Source of the DNA: Proteobacteria bacterium UBA1858
GTDB taxonomy: Bacteria > Pseudomonadota > Gammaproteobacteria > UBA4575
Length of the DNA stretch: 19,493 nucleotides
Reading direction: 5' to 3'
Assembly: GCA_002338385.1 (NCBI GenBank)
Contig: DDIE01000061.1
Span: forward strand, 512-20,004
Part shown: piece after piece, positions 6,833 through 13,865 of the stretch
How the letters are laid out: the number at the start of each line of letters is the position of its first letter
How positions within the stretch are numbered: position 1 is the first letter of the stretch
Program-made: the position numbers and the translations under genes
The notes under the pieces: model-generated
Seen by the model: only the letters and a program-made list of their open reading frames with translations
The model's database searches: none
What the model was told of the DNA's origin: nothing

Positions 6833-8578
6833 ATGGACAATTCAAATAAGGACATTGCACAGCGCGTGTTAGCGCATATAGAGGCTATTTATAAGGATGT
6901 CCCGGGTGTTAACGACTATCTGGACTTAGCCCAACAGCTCGTGCACGCGGCCCGTCTGACGGACCCCATCAGGCATAAAAATGCTACCAATGACTTATGG
7001 TCACAGCAGGATATCGCACTGATAACTTATGGCGATACCATCCTCAAAGAGCCACAAGAACCCTTAACCACACTTAAAGAATTCCTTGATGACCATTTGC
7101 AAGGCGTGATTAATAACGTCCATGTGTTGCCATTTTTTCCGTATAGTTCGGATGACGGCTTTGCCATAAAAGACTACCGCCGGGTCAATCCTGTTCTGGG
7201 TGACTGGCAACATATCAATAGCCTTGCAGATGACTATGACTTGATGGCCGATTTAGTGGTCAATCATTGTTCTAGTGAAAGTCAGTGGTTTAAGAATTTT
7301 GTTGCTGGCCAGGGTGAGGGTCATGATTATTTCTTTACTGCCTATCTGGATGATGATACAGCCAATGTAGTGCGACCGCGTACCAGTCCATTGTTAAATC
7401 CGGTTGCGACACAGCAGGGTATTCAACATGTCTGGTGCACGTTCAGTCATGACCAGGTAGATCTCAATTTTAAGAACCCTAGCGTACTGCTCGAGTTTGT
7501 CAAAATCATCCGTTTTTATTTGGATAATGGGGTTAAGATATTTCGCCTAGATGCGGTAGCGTTCCTGTGGAAAGTGGAGGGTACACGCTGCCTGAACCTT
7601 GATCAAACGCACCATATGGTGCGGCTGTTTCGGACCATAATCGAATCCATTCGGTCAGATGCATTAATTATTACTGAGACAAATATTCCAAATCAGGAAA
7701 ACTTATCTTATTTTGGTAATGCTAATGAGGCGCATTGTGTCTATAACTTCTCTCTGCCACCATTATTATTGAATACCTTCTTAACCGGGGATTGCCGCTA
7801 TCTCAAACAATGGATGATGAGCATGCCACCGGCGCAAATCGGGACTGCTTATTTTAACTTTATTGCCTCCCATGATGGAATTGGTTTGCGCCCTGCCAAG
7901 GGACTTCTGAATAAAGAAGAAATCAAAACTATAACTGACACTATGCAGCGTTTTGGTGGTGAAATTTCATGGCGCACTGGCGCTGACGGCACCGATCGCC
8001 CTTATGAAGTGAATATTACTCTGTTTAGCGCTCTACAGGGGACGGTCGAGGGTAAGGATGATTATGCCGAGGATCGATTTATCTGTGTGCATGTGATCAT
8101 GTTGGCGCTGGAGGGCATTCCGGCCTTTTACATTCACAGTTTGCTTGCTACCAGCAATGACTATGAACGTTATGCACGTACTGGACGCAAGCGCTCAATC
8201 AATCGCAGACAGTGGCATCGCGATGAGATTAAGCAAATTCTGGCTGATTCAAACAGTCCAAATGCGCGCATCCATAAGCGCCTGATAGACATCATAAAGA
8301 TGCGTAAACAACAGCCCGCTTTTCATCCCAACGCGACTCAATTCACATTGCACCTAGGCGACCAACTATTTGGCTTTTGGCGTCAAAGTATGGATCGATC
8401 ACAAAGTATTTTCAGTGTTAGTAACATCAGTAAGCAAGCGCAGACATTATCATTGGCAGACATTAATTTGATCAGCACGCAGGGCTGGCATGACTTGCTC
8501 AGTGGTCAAGCGTTTGACACCTTGGACGAGAAGGTCGTGTTGGCGCCGTATCAGTCTGTCTGGATCAGCAATAAATAA
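6833..8578 (+). CDS. GH13_18 sugar phosphorylase, probable glucosylglycerate phosphorylase
   Basis: A 581-residue (beta/alpha)8 enzyme of the sucrose phosphorylase subfamily. Catalytic residues are visible: nucleophile D240 in FRLD240AVAFLWK, acid/base E282 in ITE282TNIPNQEN, and transition-state stabiliser D348 in ASHD348GIGLRPA. HVLPFFPYSSDDGF (97-110) is the GH13_18 N-terminal signature. The motif AVAFLWK and the following GTRCLNLDQTH resemble E. coli YcjM and other glucosylglycerate phosphorylases rather than bifidobacterial sucrose phosphorylases, whose loop continues AVGYG. The expected reaction is glucosylglycerate plus phosphate to glucose-1-phosphate and glycerate. Generic annotation would call it sucrose phosphorylase. 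It follows the glycosyltransferase by 11 nt, with a weak ribosome binding site. Its stop is 11 nt from the convergent mutS stop. Confidence 0.87.
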   Translation: MDNSNKDIAQRVLAHIEAIYKDVPGVNDYLDLAQQLVHAARLTDPIRHKNATNDLWSQQDIALITYGDTILKEPQEPLTTLKEFLDDHLQGVINNVHVLPFFPYSSDDGFAIKDYRRVNPVLGDWQHINSLADDYDLMADLVVNHCSSESQWFKNFVAGQGEGHDYFFTAYLDDDTANVVRPRTSPLLNPVATQQGIQHVWCTFSHDQVDLNFKNPSVLLEFVKIIRFYLDNGVKIFRLDAVAFLWKVEGTRCLNLDQTHHMVRLFRTIIESIRSDALIITETNIPNQENLSYFGNANEAHCVYNFSLPPLLLNTFLTGDCRYLKQWMMSMPPAQIGTAYFNFIASHDGIGLRPAKGLLNKEEIKTITDTMQRFGGEISWRTGADGTDRPYEVNITLFSALQGTVEGKDDYAEDRFICVHVIMLALEGIPAFYIHSLLATSNDYERYARTGRKRSINRRQWHRDEIKQILADSNSPNARIHKRLIDIIKMRKQQPAFHPNATQFTLHLGDQLFGFWRQSMDRSQSIFSVSNISKQAQTLSLADINLISTQGWHDLLSGQAFDTLDEKVVLAPYQSVWISNK

Positions 8579-8589
8579 AACTACCTCGG

Positions 8590-11154
8590 TTATTCCTGGT
8601 CGAGACGCTTCAGCTCATACAGAATTTCTAGGGCCTGCTTAGGAGTTAAGTCATCCGGATTGATTTCGCTCAAGCGCTGGACACTGGCAGCGGTGGCAGG
8701 TTTTTCTTCAATGATTAAAGGCATTTCACTCTGCACAGATGCCGCTGTGTTGGCCAACGCCTGTGATTCCAGTTGGCGCAAGCGCTGTTTGGCGGTGTGG
8801 ATAACCGCTTTGGGTACGCCGGCAAGTTGCGCCACCTGAAGACCATAACTTTGGTTGGCTGGGCCGGCTTTGACACTATGTAAGAACACAATTTCATCAT
8901 TGTGCTCAATCGCATCGATATGCACATTGATGGCTCCATCCAGATCGCTGGCCAAGCTGGTAAGTTCAAAATAATGGGTCGCAAATAGCGTCAGTGCACG
9001 ATTATTCTGCAGCAAATGTTGGGCGCATGCCCACGCTAGCGACAAACCGTCAAAAGTGCTGGTGCCACGCCCGATTTCATCCATCAACACTAAGCTGCGA
9101 GCGCTGGCATTATTGAGGATATTGGCCGCCTCTGTCATTTCAACCATAAAAGTGGACCGGCCTGTGGTTAAATCGTCGGCGGCACCTACACGGGTAAAGA
9201 TGCGGTCAATTGGTCCCAAAGTAGCGGCGCTGGCGGGCACATAACAGCCGGCGAACGCCAGTATCGCGATCAGGGCTGTCTGGCGCATGTAAGTGGACTT
9301 GCCCCCCATGTTGGGGCCAGTAATCATGAGCAGGCGTGACTGCTCGCGCAGATCAATATCATTGGCGACAAAAGGTGTCTGCTGTAGACGTTCAATGACG
9401 GGATGGCGTCCCTGTTGAATGGCTATCCCGGGTGTATCCTGCAAGTTGGGTCGGACATAATCATAGCTGACAGCGACATGGGCAAAACAGGTCAGTACAT
9501 CCAGCTCAGCCAGACTTTGCGCCAATACCTGCAGCGGTGGCAAGTACTCCAACAGACGCGTTAATATCTGCTCATACAGATATTTCTCACGACTCAACGC
9601 ACGCTCTTTAGCACTTAGCACCTTATCTTCAAACTGTTTCAGTTCGGTGGTGATATAACGTTCAACATTCTTCAGCGTTTGGCGGCGGGTGAAGCGCTCA
9701 GGCACATTCACAGCTTGCGCCTTACTCACTTCTAGGTAATAACCATGCACACGATTGTAGGCCACTTTTAGAGTATTTATTCCCGTGGCTTGTTGTTCAC
9801 GTTGTTCGAGTTGAATAAGATAATCATCAGCATGGGTATGGAGGGTGCGTAATTCGTCCAGCTCATCATCATAACCTGCGGCAATGACCCCACCGTCCTT
9901 AACAAATACCGCGGGCTCAGGTTTGATTGCCTGCGTAAGTAAAGCAGTCAGTGCCGCGGGCGGTAACAGATCGCTTGCCAGTTGTTGAATACGCCCCGGC
10001 GCAACCGCCTGACACAGTTCAATTAACTCAGGCAGCACAGCCAGAGAATCTCGCAGGGCCGATAAATCTCTTGGTCGTGCAGTTTGAATAGCAATGCGTG
10101 CGCGAATGCGTTCAATATCGCTGATGCGACTAAAGCGGCTCATCAGTTCTGGATACAACTGATGTTGAATCAGATCATCGATCGCCTGATAGCGCTGTTG
10201 AATGACCTCAAAGTTCAAGCTTGGCTGGCCCAGCCAGCGGCGCAGGCAGCGCGCGCCCATAGCGGTTTTAGTGTGGTCGATAACCCCTGTCAGACAGACT
10301 TTTTTATTGCCATCAATGGCCTGGTCTATCTCCAGATTATTGCGGCTGACAGCATCGACCACAATATAATCCTGTTGCTGTTGAATACGCAGACCCGTTA
10401 AATGTGGCAGTGCCTTGCGTTGAGTATCCTTGACGTATTGCAGGAGCGCGCCAGCGGCGCATACTGCTGCGGGGAAATCCTGACAACCAAAACCGGTTAA
10501 ATCACGCGTATTAAATTGTTCAGTCAGCGTGCGTTGCGCACTGTCATAGGCAAAATGCCAGTCAGCCTGAGTTTGGATATTGAAATTCAAGCGTGCGTAA
10601 GCGCTGTCAGATTCGACTAATACTTCTGCTGGACGCAAGCGCTCCAGTTCAGCATACAGTTCATCCTGTCGGCTGAAGCATTGCAACACAAAGTCACCTG
10701 AGCTGAGCTCAATACTGGCTAATCCAAGAACGTCATTGAGCACACAGATGGCACAAATTGGATTATCGCGCTTATGATCGAGCAGGTTATCGTCGGTGAT
10801 GGTGCCAGGCGTGACAATGCGCACCACCTCACGTTTGACCAGACCTTTACTGGCAGCAGGATCGCTGACCTGTTCACAAACGGCCACTGATTGACCCGCT
10901 TTTACCAGCCGTCCGAGGTAGTTTTCTGCAGCATGTACAGGCACGCCGGCCATAGCAATGCGCTGACCATTGGAACTCCCCCTGGCTGTTAATGTTAGGT
11001 CCAACAGACGCGCTGCTTGTTCTGCGTCCTCCAGAAATAGCTCGTAAAAATCACCCATCCGATAAAACAATAGCTTATCGGGATGTTCAGCTTTGATGCT
11101 CAGATACTGACGCATCATAGGCGTATGTTTGTGGTTCGATTGTGCGGTCATCAC
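8590..11154 (-). CDS. mutS: DNA mismatch repair protein MutS
   Basis: An 854-residue mismatch-recognition ATPase. The mismatch-contacting F36-Y-E38 lies in YRMGDFYELF. The Walker A is GPNMGGKST (K619) and the Walker B is LMDEIGRGTSTFDG. The C-terminal tetramerisation segment DDLTPKQALEILYELKRL is intact. E. coli MutS is 853 residues with F36, E38 and K620, so the protein is full length. Two start codons are adjacent, GTG at 11154 and ATG at 11151. Numbering from the GTG lines up with E. coli, but neither has a visible ribosome binding site, so a one-residue difference remains open. It is divergent from pncC with only 39 nt between, and convergent with the phosphorylase gene. MutL is not in the window. 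Confidence 0.97.
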   Translation of the reverse strand: MMTAQSNHKHTPMMRQYLSIKAEHPDKLLFYRMGDFYELFLEDAEQAARLLDLTLTARGSSNGQRIAMAGVPVHAAENYLGRLVKAGQSVAVCEQVSDPAASKGLVKREVVRIVTPGTITDDNLLDHKRDNPICAICVLNDVLGLASIELSSGDFVLQCFSRQDELYAELERLRPAEVLVESDSAYARLNFNIQTQADWHFAYDSAQRTLTEQFNTRDLTGFGCQDFPAAVCAAGALLQYVKDTQRKALPHLTGLRIQQQQDYIVVDAVSRNNLEIDQAIDGNKKVCLTGVIDHTKTAMGARCLRRWLGQPSLNFEVIQQRYQAIDDLIQHQLYPELMSRFSRISDIERIRARIAIQTARPRDLSALRDSLAVLPELIELCQAVAPGRIQQLASDLLPPAALTALLTQAIKPEPAVFVKDGGVIAAGYDDELDELRTLHTHADDYLIQLEQREQQATGINTLKVAYNRVHGYYLEVSKAQAVNVPERFTRRQTLKNVERYITTELKQFEDKVLSAKERALSREKYLYEQILTRLLEYLPPLQVLAQSLAELDVLTCFAHVAVSYDYVRPNLQDTPGIAIQQGRHPVIERLQQTPFVANDIDLREQSRLLMITGPNMGGKSTYMRQTALIAILAFAGCYVPASAATLGPIDRIFTRVGAADDLTTGRSTFMVEMTEAANILNNASARSLVLMDEIGRGTSTFDGLSLAWACAQHLLQNNRALTLFATHYFELTSLASDLDGAINVHIDAIEHNDEIVFLHSVKAGPANQSYGLQVAQLAGVPKAVIHTAKQRLRQLESQALANTAASVQSEMPLIIEEKPATAASVQRLSEINPDDLTPKQALEILYELKRLDQE

Positions 11155-11172
11155 ACTAGTGTAACTAAGTTA
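11153..11172. promoter_or_regulatory. Two adjacent small palindromes in the mutS-pncC divergent region
   Basis: ACACTAGTGT (11153-11162) is a perfect 10-bp palindrome that overlaps the mutS GTG codon. Next to it TAACT-A-AGTTA (11162-11172) is an interrupted palindrome with 5-bp arms. The two starts are only 39 nt apart, so at least one promoter must reach into coding sequence, and these repeats sit where an operator could act on both. No regulator family is recognised. Confidence 0.3.
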
Positions 11173-11193
11173 GCAGACAATGGATGTTAATTT

Positions 11194-11697
11194 ATGCACG
11201 AATGTGATGTGATAACAAACATGCAGCGCATTATCACTGATCTTGCTGAATTATTAATCAGCCGCCAATACACACTGAGTGTTGCGGAATCCTGCACGGG
11301 TGGTTATCTATCTAAACTATGCACTGATTTGGCGGGCAGCTCGGCATGGTTTGAGCGTGGCTTTATTACTTATAGCAACCAGGCGAAAATCGATATGCTG
11401 TGCGTACCGCCAGCAACCATTAGCCAGTTCGGTGCAGTCAGTCAGGAAACCGTCACCGCTATGGCTCAGGGTGCGCTCGCTAACAGCGTGGCTGATTGTA
11501 CTATCGCTATTTCTGGCGTCGCCGGTCCCGGCGGTGCGACGCCGTCTAATCCAGTCGGAAGTGTATGGTTTGGCTGGGCCCAACAAGACCATGGCACTGT
11601 GGCAAAACAGCAGTTTTTTGGCGGCGACCGAGAGGCAGTCCGGGCGCAGGCGGTTGAGTTTGCAATTGAGCAATTAATTGAGCTTATCAAGCTATAA
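11194..11697 (+). CDS. pncC: Nicotinamide-nucleotide amidase PncC (CinA C-terminal domain, stand-alone)
   Basis: A 167-residue stand-alone CinA_C protein. PncC deamidates nicotinamide mononucleotide to nicotinate mononucleotide, feeding the pyridine nucleotide salvage cycle. The family motifs are all visible: SVAESCTGG (about 29-37), DLAGSSAWFERGFITYSN (about 45-62), FGAVS, and ISGVAGPGGATPSNPVGSVW. The C-terminal GDREAVRAQAVEFA helix also matches E. coli PncC (165 residues). The ATG at 11194 gives the usual length; a second ATG at 11221 would remove nine residues. Ribosome binding is weak for both. The gene leads a plus-strand group with thpR and recA, as in Pseudomonas-type genomes where cinA-like genes neighbour recA and mutS. 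Confidence 0.94.
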   Translation: MHECDVITNMQRIITDLAELLISRQYTLSVAESCTGGYLSKLCTDLAGSSAWFERGFITYSNQAKIDMLCVPPATISQFGAVSQETVTAMAQGALANSVADCTIAISGVAGPGGATPSNPVGSVWFGWAQQDHGTVAKQQFFGGDREAVRAQAVEFAIEQLIELIKL

Positions 11698-11710
11698 ATA
11701 GGGGGCGGGT

Positions 11711-12235
11711 ATGAGAGAAAGACGCATGTTTCTTGCTATGTGGCCAGATGAATATCAGATTGAACAACTGCACATACTGCAATCTGCCTATGCCGGAATG
11801 GGACGCGAGGTTGCACCGGAGAATTTCCATATCACCTTGTTGTTCCTCGGTAATGTGTCGTACCAAACGATAGACTGCCTGCGCGACAGTATCAGCAACT
11901 TGAGGCTCAACCCGTTTGCCATGCGTCTGGATCGTCTGGGTTATTTCGATAAGACGAAAATCTTTTGGCTAGGTCCCAGTCAGGTGCCGAGTGAACTGGA
12001 ATATTTATTCAAAACAGTGCGGCAGCAGGCTCAGCGCTGTGGTATCACCCAGTTGAATAAGAAATATGTGCCTCACGTGACGTTATTACGCAAATGTGAT
12101 GGCCTCTACTCCGATCCGGATTTTACCCCGATTGATTGGCAAATTGATGAATTTCATTTGGTGGAATCACGCATGGAACGCGATAGTGCGCATTACTATA
12201 CGGTCGACAGCTTCCCACTCATGAATCATCTATAG
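11711..12235 (+). CDS. thpR: RNA 2',3'-cyclic phosphodiesterase (2'-5' RNA ligase family)
   Basis: A 174-residue member of the 2H phosphoesterase superfamily. Its two signature motifs are FH40-I-T42-L and PH122-V-T124-L, the pair of histidines that form the active site. ThpR opens 2',3'-cyclic phosphate ends of RNA and can ligate tRNA halves through 2'-5' linkages in vitro; its cellular role is not settled. Size and motif spacing agree with E. coli ThpR. A purine-rich GGGGGCGGG precedes the ATG. A second in-frame ATG five codons later is a possible alternative start. It lies 13 nt after pncC and 77 nt before recA. Confidence 0.92.
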   Translation: MRERRMFLAMWPDEYQIEQLHILQSAYAGMGREVAPENFHITLLFLGNVSYQTIDCLRDSISNLRLNPFAMRLDRLGYFDKTKIFWLGPSQVPSELEYLFKTVRQQAQRCGITQLNKKYVPHVTLLRKCDGLYSDPDFTPIDWQIDEFHLVESRMERDSAHYYTVDSFPLMNHL

Positions 12236-12312
12236 ACGGGTGATGATGACCGCTTTAGACTTACCGCTTCAGTGACGGGTATATAGACAACAAGATAACA
12301 TTCGAGGTAAAC

Positions 12313-13356
12313 GTGGAAGAAGATAAGAAGAAGGCGCTGGTTGCGGCATTAGGTCAAATAGAACGACAGTTTGGTAAGGGCGCAGTCATGCGCATGGGTG
12401 ATAATACAGGTCCGCGCGATATTGACGTCATCTCCACAGGTTCACTCGCGCTGGATGTGGCACTCGGTATTGGGGGTTTGCCCAAAGGTCGGGTGGTGGA
12501 GATTTTTGGTCCTGAATCATCAGGTAAAACTACGCTCACGCTGCAAGTTGTAGCCGAATGTCAGAAACTCGGCGGCACCGCAGCCTTTGTCGATGCAGAG
12601 CATGCTCTGGATCCTGGCTATGCTGAAAAATTAGGGGTAAATGTTGATGATCTGCTGGTATCGCAGCCCGATACCGGTGAACAGGCCCTAGAAATTACCG
12701 ATATGCTAGTGCGCTCAGGGGCGGTTGATGTGGTGATTGTTGATTCTGTGGCCGCACTCACACCACGCGCTGAAATTGAGGGTGATATGGGTGATTCGCA
12801 TATGGGCTTGCAGGCGCGCCTCATGTCTCAAGCATTGCGTAAGTTGACTGGTAATATCAAGCGCTCCAACACTATGGTGATCTTCATCAATCAGATTCGC
12901 ATGAAAATCGGCGTGATGTTTGGTAATCCAGAGACCACAACCGGCGGTAATGCGCTCAAATTCTACTCCTCAGTTCGTCTTGACATTCGGCGTATTGGTT
13001 CGATCAAGAAAGGCGACGAGATCCTCGGTAACGAAACCCGTGTCAAAGTAGTGAAGAACAAATTAGCCCCACCGTTTAAACAAGCGGAGTTTGAAATACT
13101 TTATGGTGAGGGTATCTCACGCCTAGGTGAACTGATCGATCTGGGTGTAAAAAATGAGATGGTGAAAAAAGCCGGTGCATGGTACAGCTATAAGAAAGAC
13201 CGCATTGGTCAGGGTAAAGAGAACGCTAAAACTTACCTCAAGGAACACCCAGAAATCGCTACCGAGCTCAATGAGCTATTACGCGCGGCTTTGTTGCCAA
13301 AAACAGATGATGTCATCCCCGCACAAGATGATATCGAGGAACTCGAGGAGGAATAG
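12313..13356 (+). CDS. recA: Recombinase RecA
   Basis: A 347-residue strand-exchange ATPase for recombination and the SOS response. The Walker A is G66PESSGKT73 and the catalytic glutamate is E96 in VDAEHALDP, both at E. coli numbering. The L1/L2 region (MGLQARLMSQALRKL, then FINQIRMKIGVMFGNPETTTGG) and the acidic tail DDIEELEEE are present. The start is a GTG preceded by a GAGG ribosome binding site (CGAGGTAAAC). No CTGT-N8-ACAG LexA box is seen in the 77-nt upstream gap. recX follows immediately, and its reading frame overlaps or abuts the recA stop. Confidence 0.98.
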   Translation: MEEDKKKALVAALGQIERQFGKGAVMRMGDNTGPRDIDVISTGSLALDVALGIGGLPKGRVVEIFGPESSGKTTLTLQVVAECQKLGGTAAFVDAEHALDPGYAEKLGVNVDDLLVSQPDTGEQALEITDMLVRSGAVDVVIVDSVAALTPRAEIEGDMGDSHMGLQARLMSQALRKLTGNIKRSNTMVIFINQIRMKIGVMFGNPETTTGGNALKFYSSVRLDIRRIGSIKKGDEILGNETRVKVVKNKLAPPFKQAEFEILYGEGISRLGELIDLGVKNEMVKKAGAWYSYKKDRIGQGKENAKTYLKEHPEIATELNELLRAALLPKTDDVIPAQDDIEELEEE

Positions 13357-13798
13357 GGCGCTGAAAGTTGAGCGTGATGCCTATCATATTGCTGTCGGCT
13401 TACTATCACGCCGCGAACACTCGCAATGTGAGTTGGCAACTAAGCTGCAACAAAAAGGGTTCACTGAGCCAGCTATTGCAGCTGCGTTGGCGCTACTGCT
13501 TGAGCACGATCTGCAGAGTGACCAGCGCTTTGTTGAGGATCTTGTGCGCTCTCGTATGCTTAAAGGCTATGGGCCGTTGCGGATCCGGCATGATTGCCGC
13601 CAGCGCGGCATCGCAGCAAGCCTGTTGGATGACTACTTAGGCAGCGAAAATTTTGACTGGCTGCATCTCGCACGTGCTACCTATGGTAAAAAATATCAAG
13701 CAAATCAGCAGATTGATCATGCAGAAAAGGCAAAACGTGTCCGCTTTATGCAGTCCAGAGGCTTTCCTAGTGATATAATTTTTCAGCTATTTGATTAA
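13328..13798 (+). CDS. recX: Regulatory protein RecX
   Basis: RecX binds RecA filaments and limits their activity. The protein shows the three-helix repeats of the family: AVGLLSRREHSQCELATKL, then SDQRFVEDLVRSRMLKGYGPLRIRHDCRQRGI, and a last repeat ending RVRFMQSRGFPSDIIFQLF. The start is uncertain. The frame has no ATG, GTG or TTG between the recA stop and the first conserved residues. The ATG at 13328 gives 156 residues and overlaps recA by 29 nt but lacks a ribosome binding site. A CTG at 13361 gives 145 residues and has AGGAGG (13346-13351) nine nt upstream. I list the ATG because CTG starts are rare. Cotranscription with recA is likely. Confidence 0.9.
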   Translation: MISRNSRRNRALKVERDAYHIAVGLLSRREHSQCELATKLQQKGFTEPAIAAALALLLEHDLQSDQRFVEDLVRSRMLKGYGPLRIRHDCRQRGIAASLLDDYLGSENFDWLHLARATYGKKYQANQQIDHAEKAKRVRFMQSRGFPSDIIFQLFD

Positions 13799-13865
13799 CT
13801 GTGAGTGACGCAAAGAAAGGAACCGCATAATCAAACTCGTAATCATGTAAACAGGAAGTTGAACC

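Noticed and set aside
11279..11677. A 132-codon plus-strand frame inside pncC, and similar long frames inside alaS (15094-15462) and gpgS (6226-6549).
   Set aside because: Each overlaps a gene with clear family motifs in another frame, has no family resemblance of its own and lacks a convincing start.
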